Assembly (NCBI RefSeq): GCF_026810365.1 | Contig: NZ_CP113948.1 | Span: 1,389,001-1,453,000, forward strand | Reading direction: 5' to 3' | Source: Flavobacterium praedii | Lineage (GTDB): Bacteria > Bacteroidota > Bacteroidia > Flavobacteriales > Flavobacteriaceae | Length of the DNA stretch: 64,000 nt | In this document: positions 18,424 to 27,339 of the stretch, piece after piece | Position numbering within the stretch: position 1 is the first letter of the stretch | Layout of the letters: the number at the start of each line of letters is the position of its first letter | Notes under the pieces: model-generated | The model's input: the letters and a program-made list of their open reading frames with translations, nothing else | Told to the model about the DNA's origin: nothing | Database searches by the model: none | Translations under genes and position numbers: made by a program

Positions 18424-19398
18424 ATGAAAACACCAAAATTATTAATACTAATTTTTCTATTATTAGGAAAACATATAAATGCTCAAAATAAAATTGACCA
18501 TTTTTTTAAAATAAAAATAGAACAATCTCTAATTTCGAGAGGAGATAATTTTCCGGATTTTAGAACAAACAAAGATAGTTTGGACGTGTTTTTATTTACA
18601 CTTCATAAAGGTTATTCTCCAAATGACTTTCAAAACTTTACAAAGTTTAAAGACGAAAAAATGTCAAATCTAATTTCCTTATTGGAATCCAAAAATTGGC
18701 TTCATCAAATAAATAATCAATACAAACCAACAGTTTTCATTGCCGACTCAAAAGATGGAAAATTACTTTATAAATATGCAAAACCCATTTCTAAAAAAAT
18801 AACAAAATCAATAACTAAAAATTTATCCGAAATAAAATCACAATTTGACAAAACGGAAATTTCAAAAAAACAAAATTTTCAAAAATGGTCATTTCTGATT
18901 TTAAGTGATGTTTTATTAGATTCTTGGCAAATTGATAACGTTGAAAAAGATTTTCTTAAGAAAGAAGATAGACCTTTAAGACATGGAAATTATTATTATT
19001 ACAAAATCAGTGAAAATACAAATCCACAAATAGAATCTTTTGGGATTTATGGCAATCAATCTCAAAAAATTGGAGATAAATATAATAGCGTTTATGGAAA
19101 TAACAGACTTAATTTAAGAATATCTTCATCTGAAAATCTAATTTCGAAATCAGACAACAAAATTTTCGATGAAATGGCTAAAATCTACTTACCTGACTTA
19201 TTAAAAATTTTAGAGGATGAAAGAAATTATAGTAAAAAGATATATGCTAAATTAGGCTATGACAAAGAAATATCTTTTGAAGAATTTTTTATTTGGTGGT
19301 ATCATTTCATTTATACACAATCAACTGACGAAATGAATAAAAAAGGAATTTTAACAATCCCAGCCGATGGAAATTTTGATTACGTAACAGAAGATTAA
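18424..19398 (+). CDS. Cassette 4: secreted hypothetical protein
   Basis: 324 residues with a clear Sec signal peptide (MKTPKLLILIFLLLGKHINA, cleavage before Q). The mature part is hydrophilic and unassigned, with repeated aromatic and lysine-rich stretches. It is probably periplasmic or outer-membrane associated. It ends 13 bases before attC 4. Confidence 0.6.
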   Translation: MKTPKLLILIFLLLGKHINAQNKIDHFFKIKIEQSLISRGDNFPDFRTNKDSLDVFLFTLHKGYSPNDFQNFTKFKDEKMSNLISLLESKNWLHQINNQYKPTVFIADSKDGKLLYKYAKPISKKITKSITKNLSEIKSQFDKTEISKKQNFQKWSFLILSDVLLDSWQIDNVEKDFLKKEDRPLRHGNYYYYKISENTNPQIESFGIYGNQSQKIGDKYNSVYGNNRLNLRISSSENLISKSDNKIFDEMAKIYLPDLLKILEDERNYSKKIYAKLGYDKEISFEEFFIWWYHFIYTQSTDEMNKKGILTIPADGNFDYVTED

Positions 19399-19409
19399 AT
19401 AATTACTGC

Positions 19410-19541
19410 TGGTAACACACGCTACAAGCAAGCTGGGCAATTGGTCTAATTTAAAAATAGTTTGTGTTTGATACATTTGTTTTTAACCGAAAGATTACGC
19501 ATCTTTAATCCCAGCCTGCGTGTAGCGCGGGAACGTTAGCG
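19410..19541 (+). repeat. attC 4 (class B)
   Basis: Closes cassette 4 (18395-19535). Tip TTACCAGCAATAATT pairs with AATTACTGCTGGTAA, 14 of 15. Confidence 0.93.
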
Positions 19542-19967
19542 ATTATTGTTCCGTTGAAATCGAGCAATTTACGTTAATAAGAAAGAAAAAATGGAAACTA
19601 ATCTGCTCCTACTCTGCCGACAAAAATCAAACGGAATTGATTGCGGATTTTGAAAGTCGAGTTTCAAAATGGAATTTGAAAGTCGATTTTTTTTGAGGTT
19701 TAAGAGGAATTTTATTCTCCTGATTTTTGGATTGCTTGAAAGTGTTTTCGGGACGGATTTTGAAAGTGGATAAACTTCCGCAATTGGAATGGATTATTGG
19801 AATCGATAATCAGAGGTGCTTAACTAGTGTGTCACAACAATCGCTAACACACGCTACAAGCAATTTGGGTATTTGGCTTAATTTGAAGGTGGTTTTGTGT
19901 CAGAAAGATTTGGCAAATCCGAAGAATAGGCTTAATTTAGTCCCAAACTGCTTTTAGCGCGGGAACG
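19536..19967 (+). other. Cassette 5: no credible gene (family N4)
   Basis: The cassette opens TTAGCGATTATTGTTCCG and is closely repeated at 49291-49749 and 58141-58598, with a relative at 48814-49290. It contains a GTCGAGTTTCAAAATGGAATTT-type repeat with a complementary-looking run, then a T-rich stretch at 19687-19694. A 76-codon frame with a TTG start runs into the attC and ends inside it, which argues against a real protein. A small RNA is possible. Confidence 0.6.
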
Positions 19968-19973
19968 TTACCA
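19842..19973 (+). repeat. attC 5 (class A)
   Basis: Closes gene-free cassette 5 (19536-19967). Tip TTAGCGATTATTGT pairs with ACAACAATCGCTAA. Confidence 0.93.
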
Positions 19974-20039
19974 GCTATTTTGACGCAGAGTCAAGAATCT
20001 AACGCAATTTTATAACCAAAAAATGTATAAAATTGTAGT

Positions 20040-21041
20040 ATGAAAACAGCTTACAAAAGACTCAATCGTGATCATAGAATTGAGATTGAAAAACTAATCG
20101 CTTTGGGCAAGAATAACAAACAAATTGCCACTACTCTCTCGGTTCATCCAAGCACCATTTCTAGAGAACTAAAAAGGGTTAAAAATGAACCTTATGACAA
20201 CCTAAAAGCAGAAGTAAATTATGTCCATAATCTAATGGACAGACGCTTAGGAACATCCAAAATTAACAGCAATCCAAAACTCAAAAAAATTGTATATTCA
20301 CAACTGGAATTACATTGGTCTCCAAAGCAAATTTCAGATGCTTTAAAACAATTTTATCCCTTTGATCCAACTATGCAAATCTCGCACGAAAGTATCTATT
20401 ATCACATCTATATTCAGCCTAAAAAAGAGGTCGAAAAATTGCTAATTTCTCAACTTAGGCAAAAGAGAAAATACAGAGGAAATACACGCCGAGGTGCTGA
20501 TAAAAGAACGACAATTAAAGACCCAATTCGCATTGATGAACGACCTGCCGAAGTACTCACTCGCGAGATACCAGGTCACTGGGAAGGCGACTTGGTACTG
20601 GGAAAGAACAGAGAAAGTGCTATTGGAACTCTGGTAGAAAGAACAACCCGATTTTTAATAATTGTACCTCTCAAAAAGAGAGATTCCACAACCGTGAGAA
20701 AAGCTTTTGAAAGCGAGTTTAGAAAGCTTCCTGACAACCTAAAATTATCTTTGACCTATGACAACGGAACCGAGATGGCACAACACAAAACCTTCACTAG
20801 AAATTCCAAGGTAAAAGTCTATTTTGCGCATCCATATAGTCCGTGGGAAAGACCAACAAATGAGAATACAAATGGGTTAATTAGAGACTATTTTCCCAAA
20901 GGAACTGACTTTAATTTAATATCAAAAAAGCAACTCAAAGAAGTACAAAATCAGCTTAATGAAAGGCCTCGAAAAACACTCGAATACGAATCGCCTCTTA
21001 ATACGATTAGTCGATTATATATGAACCAAAATTTTATTTAA
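20040..21041 (+). CDS. IS30-family transposase
   Basis: 333 residues: an N-terminal helix-turn-helix (IATTLSVHPSTISRELKR, about 29-46) of IS30 type, then a DDE domain with D184 in GHWEGDLVLG, D241 in TYDNGTEM and E275 in RPTNENTNGL, giving the D-33-E spacing of the family. It appears intact. It lies in the leader of cassette 6, separating the cassette tip from its gene, so the element probably inserted into an existing cassette. I could not fix terminal inverted repeats or a target duplication by eye. Confidence 0.92.
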   Translation: MKTAYKRLNRDHRIEIEKLIALGKNNKQIATTLSVHPSTISRELKRVKNEPYDNLKAEVNYVHNLMDRRLGTSKINSNPKLKKIVYSQLELHWSPKQISDALKQFYPFDPTMQISHESIYYHIYIQPKKEVEKLLISQLRQKRKYRGNTRRGADKRTTIKDPIRIDERPAEVLTREIPGHWEGDLVLGKNRESAIGTLVERTTRFLIIVPLKKRDSTTVRKAFESEFRKLPDNLKLSLTYDNGTEMAQHKTFTRNSKVKVYFAHPYSPWERPTNENTNGLIRDYFPKGTDFNLISKKQLKEVQNQLNERPRKTLEYESPLNTISRLYMNQNFI

Positions 21042-21080
21042 TATTAGGTAAATTCAAAATAAATCGTAGCTTTATTTTTT

Positions 21081-21126
21081 GAATTTAGAAAGCCTAAAGA
21101 CAATCAAAATCTGGCTTTCTGAATTT
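21081..21126 (+). terminator. Inverted repeat after the IS30 transposase
   Basis: GAATTTAGAAAGCC (21081-21094) and GGCTTTCTGAATTT (21113-21126) form a near-perfect stem with an 18-base loop. It lies 40 bases after the transposase stop and before the next gene. It could be a terminator or belong to the right end of the IS element. Confidence 0.45.
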
Positions 21127-21194
21127 GAAAAATAATGCAAAACTCTAAAGCAAAAAATTGCGCTAGAAACTTGAATCCGCCTGAAAAACCGAAA

Positions 21195-22094
21195 ATGAAA
21201 TACGACTTATTACATACAGAAATCTATCAAACTCCTTGTCCTGACTGCAAAGCAATTTCATTTCCAATTACGAATGAAAATTTATCAAATTATTTTCATG
21301 GAATTAAAATGAATTGTCCTAAATGTAATGCTAATCTTGACTGGTGGACTTTACTTTTAAGACACTTTGACTGGGAAGTTCCTTCATATACTTATGCGAT
21401 TGTAGGTGGATTTACAACTAGTTTGAGGATTTACATGAAAGCTGGTGAAATTTTTACTTTGAATTTAGAAGAAATTGGAATTCCTAAGGAATCTAAAATT
21501 CTTCAAATTAGTTATACTCCAAATGGAAATGGATTGTTTCCTATCGAATTACATGGAAATACACCGGCAAGGCATTACATTCCAAATAGTATCAATTTAT
21601 ATGGTCGTCCAATAGGAGAACCATCAGAAGAAACCCCTGTTGCTGTCCAAATTAATTGGGCAGAAAAATTAAATGATAATCAAATTTGGGAAAATCTTAT
21701 TAATGCTGTAGAGTCTTTTACTGTTAAAGATTATAATTCTTGTGTAATTCCATCAAATGTATCCGTAGAATCAACGCTATATAACATTATGACTAAATAT
21801 TTTTCTCCATTTTCCGCAAAAGATAGAGTTGAAGATTTTTTAAATAATGGAGCAACATATAGTCATCAACTAAATCTTTTACTTCCCCTAATTGCGCATA
21901 CTAATAGTTTTCCTAAAATGCCTGATAATATCAGAGGTAACTTAAATAAATTACGAGGTTACAGAAATTCACTAGCTCACAAAGGAAAAACAGATAAACA
22001 AATAGATAAAAAAACAGTTTCGGAATTAATATGTTCAGCAGCATTTGCTCTCTCTTATTTAAATTTACTAGAAGAAAAAATAAACGGAAACTAA
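21195..22094 (+). CDS. Cassette 6: zinc-ribbon protein with HEPN-like C-terminal motif
   Basis: I choose the ATG at 21195 (MKYDLLHTEIY), giving about 299 residues; an upstream in-frame ATG at 21135 may derive from IS-adjacent sequence. CPDC and CPKC pairs near residues 15 and 43 form a zinc ribbon. The C-terminal helices end in RGYRNSLAHKGK, an R-x4-H motif of the kind found in HEPN RNases. A nuclease or toxin role is therefore possible but unproven. The gene ends just before the attC tip. Confidence 0.6.
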   Translation: MKYDLLHTEIYQTPCPDCKAISFPITNENLSNYFHGIKMNCPKCNANLDWWTLLLRHFDWEVPSYTYAIVGGFTTSLRIYMKAGEIFTLNLEEIGIPKESKILQISYTPNGNGLFPIELHGNTPARHYIPNSINLYGRPIGEPSEETPVAVQINWAEKLNDNQIWENLINAVESFTVKDYNSCVIPSNVSVESTLYNIMTKYFSPFSAKDRVEDFLNNGATYSHQLNLLLPLIAHTNSFPKMPDNIRGNLNKLRGYRNSLAHKGKTDKQIDKKTVSELICSAAFALSYLNLLEEKINGN

Positions 22095-22104
22095 AAAAAA
22101 CAGC

Positions 22105-22236
22105 TGGTAACACACGCTACAAGCAATTTGGGTATTAGGCTTAATTTGAAATTGGTTTTGTATTTGGAAGATTTGGCAAATCCGAAAATAGGGCTTAATT
22201 TAGTCCCAAACTACTTGTAGCGCGGGGACGTTAGTG
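22105..22236 (+). repeat. attC 6 (class A)
   Basis: Closes cassette 6 (19968-22230). The tip TTACCAGCTATTTT still pairs with AAAACAGCTGGTAA although an IS30 transposase gene lies between them. Confidence 0.93.
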
Positions 22237-22261
22237 GCTATACATCCAAAAAATCGTAAAT

Positions 22262-22666
22262 ATGAAATCCAATTTAATTGAATTTGTTAGCGATATTTCA
22301 ATTTTGACTTTAGATGATGAATTCACATCAGAAAGCATAAAACTTGCAATCGATAGTATTAAAGTTGATGAAATTGAATTTACTAAAAATGGTTGCTTTA
22401 TCACATTTGACAACTTACTCAATGTAAATAAACTCCATTCAAAAAGCACGAATTATAACCAATCTGATTTTAGATTTGATGGTGTTGAACTTGAAAATTG
22501 TGAAATGAATTTACTTTGCGATATTAATGTCTACATAATTGATTTTAAAATTGACCATATAGAAATATGGAATAAATTAGGAACTGAAATGAATAAAATT
22601 CCTATAAAATATACTCTTAAACAAATGTGGAAAAAAGATGATAATAAAATATTGGAAAGAAAATAG
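22262..22666 (+). CDS. Cassette 7: hypothetical protein
   Basis: 134 residues, acidic, no signal or membrane segment. Beta-rich appearance (ISILTLDDEF, CFITFDNLLNV, INVYIIDFKIDHIEIW). It starts 32 bases after the cassette tip. Family not recognised. Confidence 0.55.
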   Translation: MKSNLIEFVSDISILTLDDEFTSESIKLAIDSIKVDEIEFTKNGCFITFDNLLNVNKLHSKSTNYNQSDFRFDGVELENCEMNLLCDINVYIIDFKIDHIEIWNKLGTEMNKIPIKYTLKQMWKKDDNKILERK

Positions 22667-22710
22667 TAAAGGGTAAATTAGAAACAATTATTGTAAATAA
22701 CCAGTACAGC

Positions 22711-22843
22711 CACTAACACACGCTACAACGGATTTGGGCAATTGGCTTAATGGAAAAATTGGTTTGTATTTGGGAATATTTGGCAAATCCGAAGATAAGG
22801 CTTAATTTAGTCCCAAACCCGCTGTAGCGCGAGAACGTTGGCA
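22711..22843 (+). repeat. attC 7 (class C)
   Basis: Closes cassette 7 (22231-22837). Class C arms: CGCTACAACGGATTTGGG and CCCAAACCCGCTGTAGCG. Tip TTAGTGGCTATAC pairs with GTACAGCCACTAA. Confidence 0.93.
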
Positions 22844-22882
22844 GAAACCGTTTTGAAAATCACGTAAAAAAGAAATACATAA

Positions 22883-23341
22883 ATGCAAATAACTTCTGAA
22901 TTCAGAACACTGTTTATAATCAGAAAAATTTTAGGAATAACTTTCATTTTAGCAGTTGGTTGTTTTTTCATAAACTCAGCGTTAGAAAAAAACGAATGGG
23001 AAATATTACTCTTAATCATATTTTCAGAATTAATTCTATTATTTTATCTCGTAAAGGACTTTCAGAAAATCTACAAAATAAAAGTTGCTGAAAATGGAAT
23101 TTATAAAATATCTGTTTTCCTCAATAAAACTCAATTCATACCGTATAATGAAATTAAAACTGTTCGTTCGGAAAAAGTACAAGGTTCGAGCACCGATGCA
23201 GGAGAAATAACTTTAGGTTATTTTGAAAGTGTGCTTATAACAGACAAAAATCAAAAAATATTAATTAGTCCTGACCATTTTGAAAATTACAATGAAATTA
23301 TGAAAACCATAAAACTAAATAGAAACGGAGAAAATTACTAA
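22883..23341 (+). CDS. Cassette 8: small membrane protein
   Basis: 152 residues. Two adjacent transmembrane helices (about 14-31 and 39-57) are followed by a soluble PH-like beta domain (IYKISVFLNKTQFIPYNEIKTV onward). This is similar in layout to DUF/YdbT-like bacterial PH-domain membrane proteins. The call is by architecture only. Confidence 0.55.
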   Translation: MQITSEFRTLFIIRKILGITFILAVGCFFINSALEKNEWEILLLIIFSELILLFYLVKDFQKIYKIKVAENGIYKISVFLNKTQFIPYNEIKTVRSEKVQGSSTDAGEITLGYFESVLITDKNQKILISPDHFENYNEIMKTIKLNRNGENY

Positions 23342-23355
23342 CAATTACGGCTATC

Positions 23356-23487
23356 TGCCAACACACGCTACAACGGATTTGGGCAATTGGCTTAATGGAA
23401 AGATGGTTTTGTATTGGGATGATTTGGCAAATCCGAAAATAGGGTTTAATTTAGTCCCAAACCCGCTGTAGCGCGAGAACGTTATGA
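23356..23487 (+). repeat. attC 8 (class C)
   Basis: Closes cassette 8 (22838-23481). Tip TTGGCAGA pairs with TCTGCCAA; beyond that pairing resumes with a one-base bulge (CGG...CCG). Confidence 0.92.
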
Positions 23488-24145
23488 GCTAGTTGAAAAA
23501 AGTGCATTTCATTTAAAATCAGGCTTTTAAAAATTATTTAGTTGTACAGAAAATCAAATTCTGAAGCGTAAAAAATGGAGTTTTTAATTGGAAGTTTATC
23601 GCGAAAAGCAAAAATTACAGTTTGATGTTTAGAAACTGAAATGCAGAACTTGAATTTTGGAACTTCTAAACTGAATCTGAAATTGAAGACTTGAAATACG
23701 GAACTTGAAAAGCAAACTTGAATTTCGGAGTTTTAAACTGAATCTAAAATGAAGAACTTGAAAAGCGAATTTGAATTTCAGAGTTTTTAATGGAAATAAA
23801 CAATCGTTTTGATTCTCAAATTGAGATGAAAAAATAAGAATGAAAATTGGCTGAAATTTAGATTCGAATTGGTTTTTAAATTTGCCAATAATTGGATGAA
23901 ATTAGATTAAAAAAGGGAATGAAATTAGCTGAGATTTGGACAAGAATTGGGTTTTGTGCCTGCCGAAAATTGGTTTAAAATCTATTAATAATTAGGAATA
24001 TCAGCTAGAAACAACCAGCTCATAACACTCGCTACAAGCAATTTGGGCATTAGGCTTAATTTGAAGTTGGTTTTGTATTTGGAAGATTTGGCAAATCCGA
24101 ATAATGGGCTTAATTTAGTCCCAAACTGCTTTTAGCGCGGGGACG
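23482..24145 (+). other. Cassette 9: no gene (repeat family N1)
   Basis: A 664-base cassette opening TTATGAGCTAGTTG and ending CAACCAGCTCATAA. The interior is a degenerate run of units around GAAACTTGAA, GGAGTTTTAAACTGAATC and AAGCAAACTTGAATTTC. The last ~200 bases (from about 23820) are shared with the other N1 and N2 cassettes. Stops are frequent in all frames. The same-length relatives are 31898-32561 and 51224-51887. Confidence 0.7.
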
Positions 24146-24151
24146 TTGGCG
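24020..24151 (+). repeat. attC 9 (class A)
   Basis: Closes gene-free cassette 9 (23482-24145). The left spacer reads ACT instead of ACA. Tip TTATGAGCTAGTTG pairs with CAACCAGCTCATAA. Confidence 0.92.
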
Positions 24152-24187
24152 GTTATATTACCGCAGAACTTTAAAAAACAACATTTT

Positions 24188-25039
24188 ATGAAATATATTT
24201 TAATCCTTTTTACATTTTTTTCAATTAGTTTAAATGCTCAAAATATTTTAAAGTTTGACAAAACAAACGTTCAATGTGAAGATAAGTGGATTGCATACCA
24301 AATGGAAAAAGATAGTACTTATACATTAGGATTTATTTATATCGATTCACAAGCAGGATTAACATTAAACTATGAAGGAAAATTTAAAATTGAAAAAGAT
24401 GGTAAATTTATTCTAATAGATAGTGAAACTAAAAATGAAGTAGGTTTTATAAAAGCAAGGCTTCAACCAAACAGAACTGCAATAGCTGAAATTCCTGAAG
24501 CAAAATTTAAAGAACTAAATATTGAAAAAACACCTAGTTGGTTAAAAACATATAAAACTGATGAAAATTCTGTCGAAAGATTATATCGTTGGGGTTATAT
24601 GTATAATGGCTGGAACGAATGCGAGAAGGCTTTAACTTTTTTAGAAAAAGCAGATAAAATTAATCCGAAATTTAAAGGATTACAAACTGAATTAGCATTT
24701 TCTTATAATGCTTTACAGAAATTTGATAAGGCAGAAATATCATTAAAAAAAGCAATTATAGAAAATCCAGAAGACTGTTATACTTATAAAGAATTGGCTT
24801 ATACTTATACAAAACTTTTGAATTTTGAAAAAGTAGCAGAAACTTATTCAACAATGTCTAAAATTTGTAAGGAACAAAATTTCATTCAAGAAACTGCATA
24901 TAATTTAGCATATGAATATTTTAAAACAAAAGATGTAATTAAGTTTAATAAGTGGAAAAGTGAGGCTGAAAAATGGTCTAAATCTGAAAATCAGTACACA
25001 CAAAACTTAAATAAAATGGAATCTGAATTAAATAAATAA
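24188..25039 (+). CDS. Cassette 10: secreted TPR protein (copy 1)
   Basis: 283 residues from the ATG at 24188; the earlier in-frame TTG lies inside the attC. Signal peptide MKYILILFTFFSISLNA, then a beta-rich N-terminal domain. From about residue 140 come tetratricopeptide repeats (RWGYMYNGWNECEKALTFLE, LAFSYNALQKFDKAEISLKK, ELAYTYTKLLNFEKVAETY). It is probably a periplasmic or surface protein-interaction protein. The whole cassette, 24146-25175, recurs without visible change at 41593-42622. Confidence 0.75.
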   Translation: MKYILILFTFFSISLNAQNILKFDKTNVQCEDKWIAYQMEKDSTYTLGFIYIDSQAGLTLNYEGKFKIEKDGKFILIDSETKNEVGFIKARLQPNRTAIAEIPEAKFKELNIEKTPSWLKTYKTDENSVERLYRWGYMYNGWNECEKALTFLEKADKINPKFKGLQTELAFSYNALQKFDKAEISLKKAIIENPEDCYTYKELAYTYTKLLNFEKVAETYSTMSKICKEQNFIQETAYNLAYEYFKTKDVIKFNKWKSEAEKWSKSENQYTQNLNKMESELNK

Positions 25040-25049
25040 AAAATACAAC

Positions 25050-25181
25050 CGCCAACACACGCTACAAGCAATTTGGGTATTAGGCTTAATTTGAAATTGG
25101 TTTTGTATTTGGAAGATTTAGCAAATCCGAAAATAAGGCTTAATTTAGTCCCAAACTGCTTGTAGCGCGGGGACGTTAGCA
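25050..25181 (+). repeat. attC 10 (class A)
   Basis: Closes cassette 10 (24146-25175). Same sequence as attC 29. The variable part reads GATTTAGCAAATCC instead of the usual TTTGGCAAATCC. Confidence 0.93.
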
Positions 25182-25205
25182 CTCATTAACAAAAAAATCG
25201 CATAA

Positions 25206-26006
25206 ATGACATATTATTTTGACATTGATAAAATTGTAAATTTTTTAGAAAAATATAAAAATGACTTACCCAAACTTTATAATTGGAATGCGAGAATAGA
25301 AAAACTTTTAGACCTTGAAACGCTAACCGAAAAACAAATTACAGAATTAAATAGTTTATCATCTTATCAAAAAGAGCTTGAACTAAAGAAGATAGTTGGT
25401 CAAAAACTAAATGATTCTTTAAAATCAAATAGCGAATTATTTGATAAACTTTGTTTGTGGATAATTAAAGATTGGGGAGGAATAACAACGGCAAAAGATA
25501 TTGATACTTTAATCTTAATTAAAGATTTTCTAATTAAAGACAAACCAAATTTTAATAGAATAGCTAGTTCTTCAAAAGTTGGAGCGTATTTATACCCAAA
25601 TAGAAACGTAATTTATGATTCTCGTGTTGCTTATTCACTAAATTGGATAATACTTTCTGAAAATGCAGGACAAAAATATTTCCCAATTCCAGAAGGACGA
25701 AACTCAAAAATGTCAGCATTTGACTTGAATGTTTTGATAAGATTGAAAAATATTTCTCATTATCAAACAACTGACATTAAACATTTAGATCACAGACTTT
25801 TTATAAAAAAAGCAGATGACAAAATTTACATCGATAAAAAAGATGCATACTTTCAACTTAACAATCTCATAAAACAAGTAAATCAAAGATTGTGGAAAGG
25901 AGATAAAGAAAAAGAAGAAAATTTATACTTTACTGAAATGTTATTATTTTCAATAGCTGACAGAGAAATATTTATTGACATAACTGAAAAATATAGTACT
26001 AAATAA
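25206..26006 (+). CDS. Cassette 11: hypothetical protein
   Basis: 266 residues, soluble, mostly helical. Notable stretches are KLCLWIIKDWGGI, SSKVGAYLYPNRNVIYDSRVAY and LNVLIRLKNISHY. Not assigned with confidence. The layout (helical N-terminus, then a conserved YDSRVAYSLNW core) resembles uncharacterised proteins found beside defence genes, but that is only an impression. Confidence 0.55.
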   Translation: MTYYFDIDKIVNFLEKYKNDLPKLYNWNARIEKLLDLETLTEKQITELNSLSSYQKELELKKIVGQKLNDSLKSNSELFDKLCLWIIKDWGGITTAKDIDTLILIKDFLIKDKPNFNRIASSSKVGAYLYPNRNVIYDSRVAYSLNWIILSENAGQKYFPIPEGRNSKMSAFDLNVLIRLKNISHYQTTDIKHLDHRLFIKKADDKIYIDKKDAYFQLNNLIKQVNQRLWKGDKEKEENLYFTEMLLFSIADREIFIDITEKYSTK

Positions 26007-26015
26007 ATTAACGAG

Positions 26016-26147
26016 TGCTAACACACGCTACAAGCAATTTGGGTATTTGGCTTAATTTGAAGTTGGTTTTGTATTTGGAAGATTTGGCTAATCCGAATAA
26101 TGGGCTTAATTTAGTCCCAAACTGCTTGTAGCGCTGGGACGTTGGTG
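26016..26147 (+). repeat. attC 11 (class A)
   Basis: Closes cassette 11 (25176-26141). Right spacer CTGGGAC. Tip TTAGCACTCATTAA pairs with TTAACGAGTGCTAA. Confidence 0.92.
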
Positions 26148-26230
26148 GCAAGACTAACGGAACTTCGGGGCTAAAAACAACTGTCCAACAAAAGAAAACC
26201 GTCAGAATTGTCGCCGTAAATCGGACAATA

Positions 26231-27337
26231 ATGACGGCGAAAACAAAGAATGAGCGACTAACAGAAGCTAAGAACAATAAAAAGGACGAATTCTACACAC
26301 AACTTTCAGACATTGCAAATGAACTGAAACATTACAAAAAACACTTTAAAGATAAAGTCGTTTACTGTAATTGTGACGACCCCAGAATTAGTAATTTCTT
26401 CCACTTTTTTTCTCACAATTTCGAGAAATTTGAACTCAAGAAATTAATTACAACTTGCTTCCAAAATCAAGAAAGAGATTTATTTAGTAAACATAACTCT
26501 GATAGTGCAATTTATCTAGAATACAATGGCGATAAAAATGGTAACTTTATTCCTGACATTAACGAGATTGGTATAAAACAATTAAAAGGTGATGGTGATT
26601 TTCGTAGTAAAGAAAGTATCGATTTACTAAAACAAGCCGATATTGTCGTTACTAATCCGCCTTTTTCCTTATTTCGTGAATACGTTGCTCAACTTATAGA
26701 ACACAATAAAAAATTTGTAATTATAGGTCATCAAAATGCTACCAAATACAAAGAAATTTTCAGACTTATAAAAGACAATAAAATTTGGTTAGGTTACGGA
26801 TTTAAAGGAGGTGCTGGACATTTTATCAACCAACATTACGAGGATTATGCTACTGCAACCGACAGAAGAGAAGGTATGATTAGGGTCTCAGGGGTTCATT
26901 GGTTTACAAATATTGACCTTAATAAGCGTCACGAAAATTTAATTCTTTACAAAACGTATAACGAAATCGATTATCCAAAATACGACAATTACGACGCCAT
27001 TGAGGTAAGTAAAACAAACGAAATACCACTAGATTATTCAGGTGTTATGGGGGTTCCAATAACATTTTTAGACAAATATAATCCTGACCAATTTGAAATT
27101 GTAGGAATGACTTCAGGCAGAGATGAATTTGAAGCCACTCCAACAAAAAAATACATCAACCCTAAACAACACAACGAAAACGGTACGATTATCAACGGTA
27201 GTAAAGCAAATACTAGCTCAACAATTTTGTATAAAACAAAACCCGAAGGCGTTTATTACACAGCAGATAATGTTGATGGTTATTTAAAAGTTCTTTATAC
27301 AAGGTTTTTGATTAAAAACAAACAAATACAAAACTAG
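26231..27337 (+). CDS. Cassette 12: EcoRI-family adenine-specific DNA methyltransferase (copy 1)
   Basis: 368 residues. The catalytic motif IV is NPPF at residues 142-145 (DIVVTNPPFSLFREY). A cofactor-binding-like VYCNCDDPRISNFF lies near 45-57, and the N-terminal KNNKKDEFYTQLSDI is typical of the EcoRI methylase family. It should methylate the N6 of adenine in a short target. The DUF262-HNH gene follows after two bases, forming a two-gene modification and nuclease cassette (26142-28568). A second, diverged copy is at 46475-47581. Confidence 0.87.
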   Translation: MTAKTKNERLTEAKNNKKDEFYTQLSDIANELKHYKKHFKDKVVYCNCDDPRISNFFHFFSHNFEKFELKKLITTCFQNQERDLFSKHNSDSAIYLEYNGDKNGNFIPDINEIGIKQLKGDGDFRSKESIDLLKQADIVVTNPPFSLFREYVAQLIEHNKKFVIIGHQNATKYKEIFRLIKDNKIWLGYGFKGGAGHFINQHYEDYATATDRREGMIRVSGVHWFTNIDLNKRHENLILYKTYNEIDYPKYDNYDAIEVSKTNEIPLDYSGVMGVPITFLDKYNPDQFEIVGMTSGRDEFEATPTKKYINPKQHNENGTIINGSKANTSSTILYKTKPEGVYYTADNVDGYLKVLYTRFLIKNKQIQN

Positions 27338-27339
27338 CT

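Noticed and set aside
20000-21130. Exact terminal inverted repeats and target duplication for the IS30 element
   Set aside because: No convincing pair of 20-30 base ends could be matched by eye; the only clear inverted repeat (21081-21126) is a local hairpin.
24146-24190. Upstream TTG/GTG starts lying in attC ends (24146, 41593, 45098, 57387, 60128) as true gene starts
   Set aside because: They begin at the crossover itself and add residues translated from cassette tips. A downstream ATG fits signal peptides or domain starts better, for example MKYILILFTFFSISLNA at 24188.
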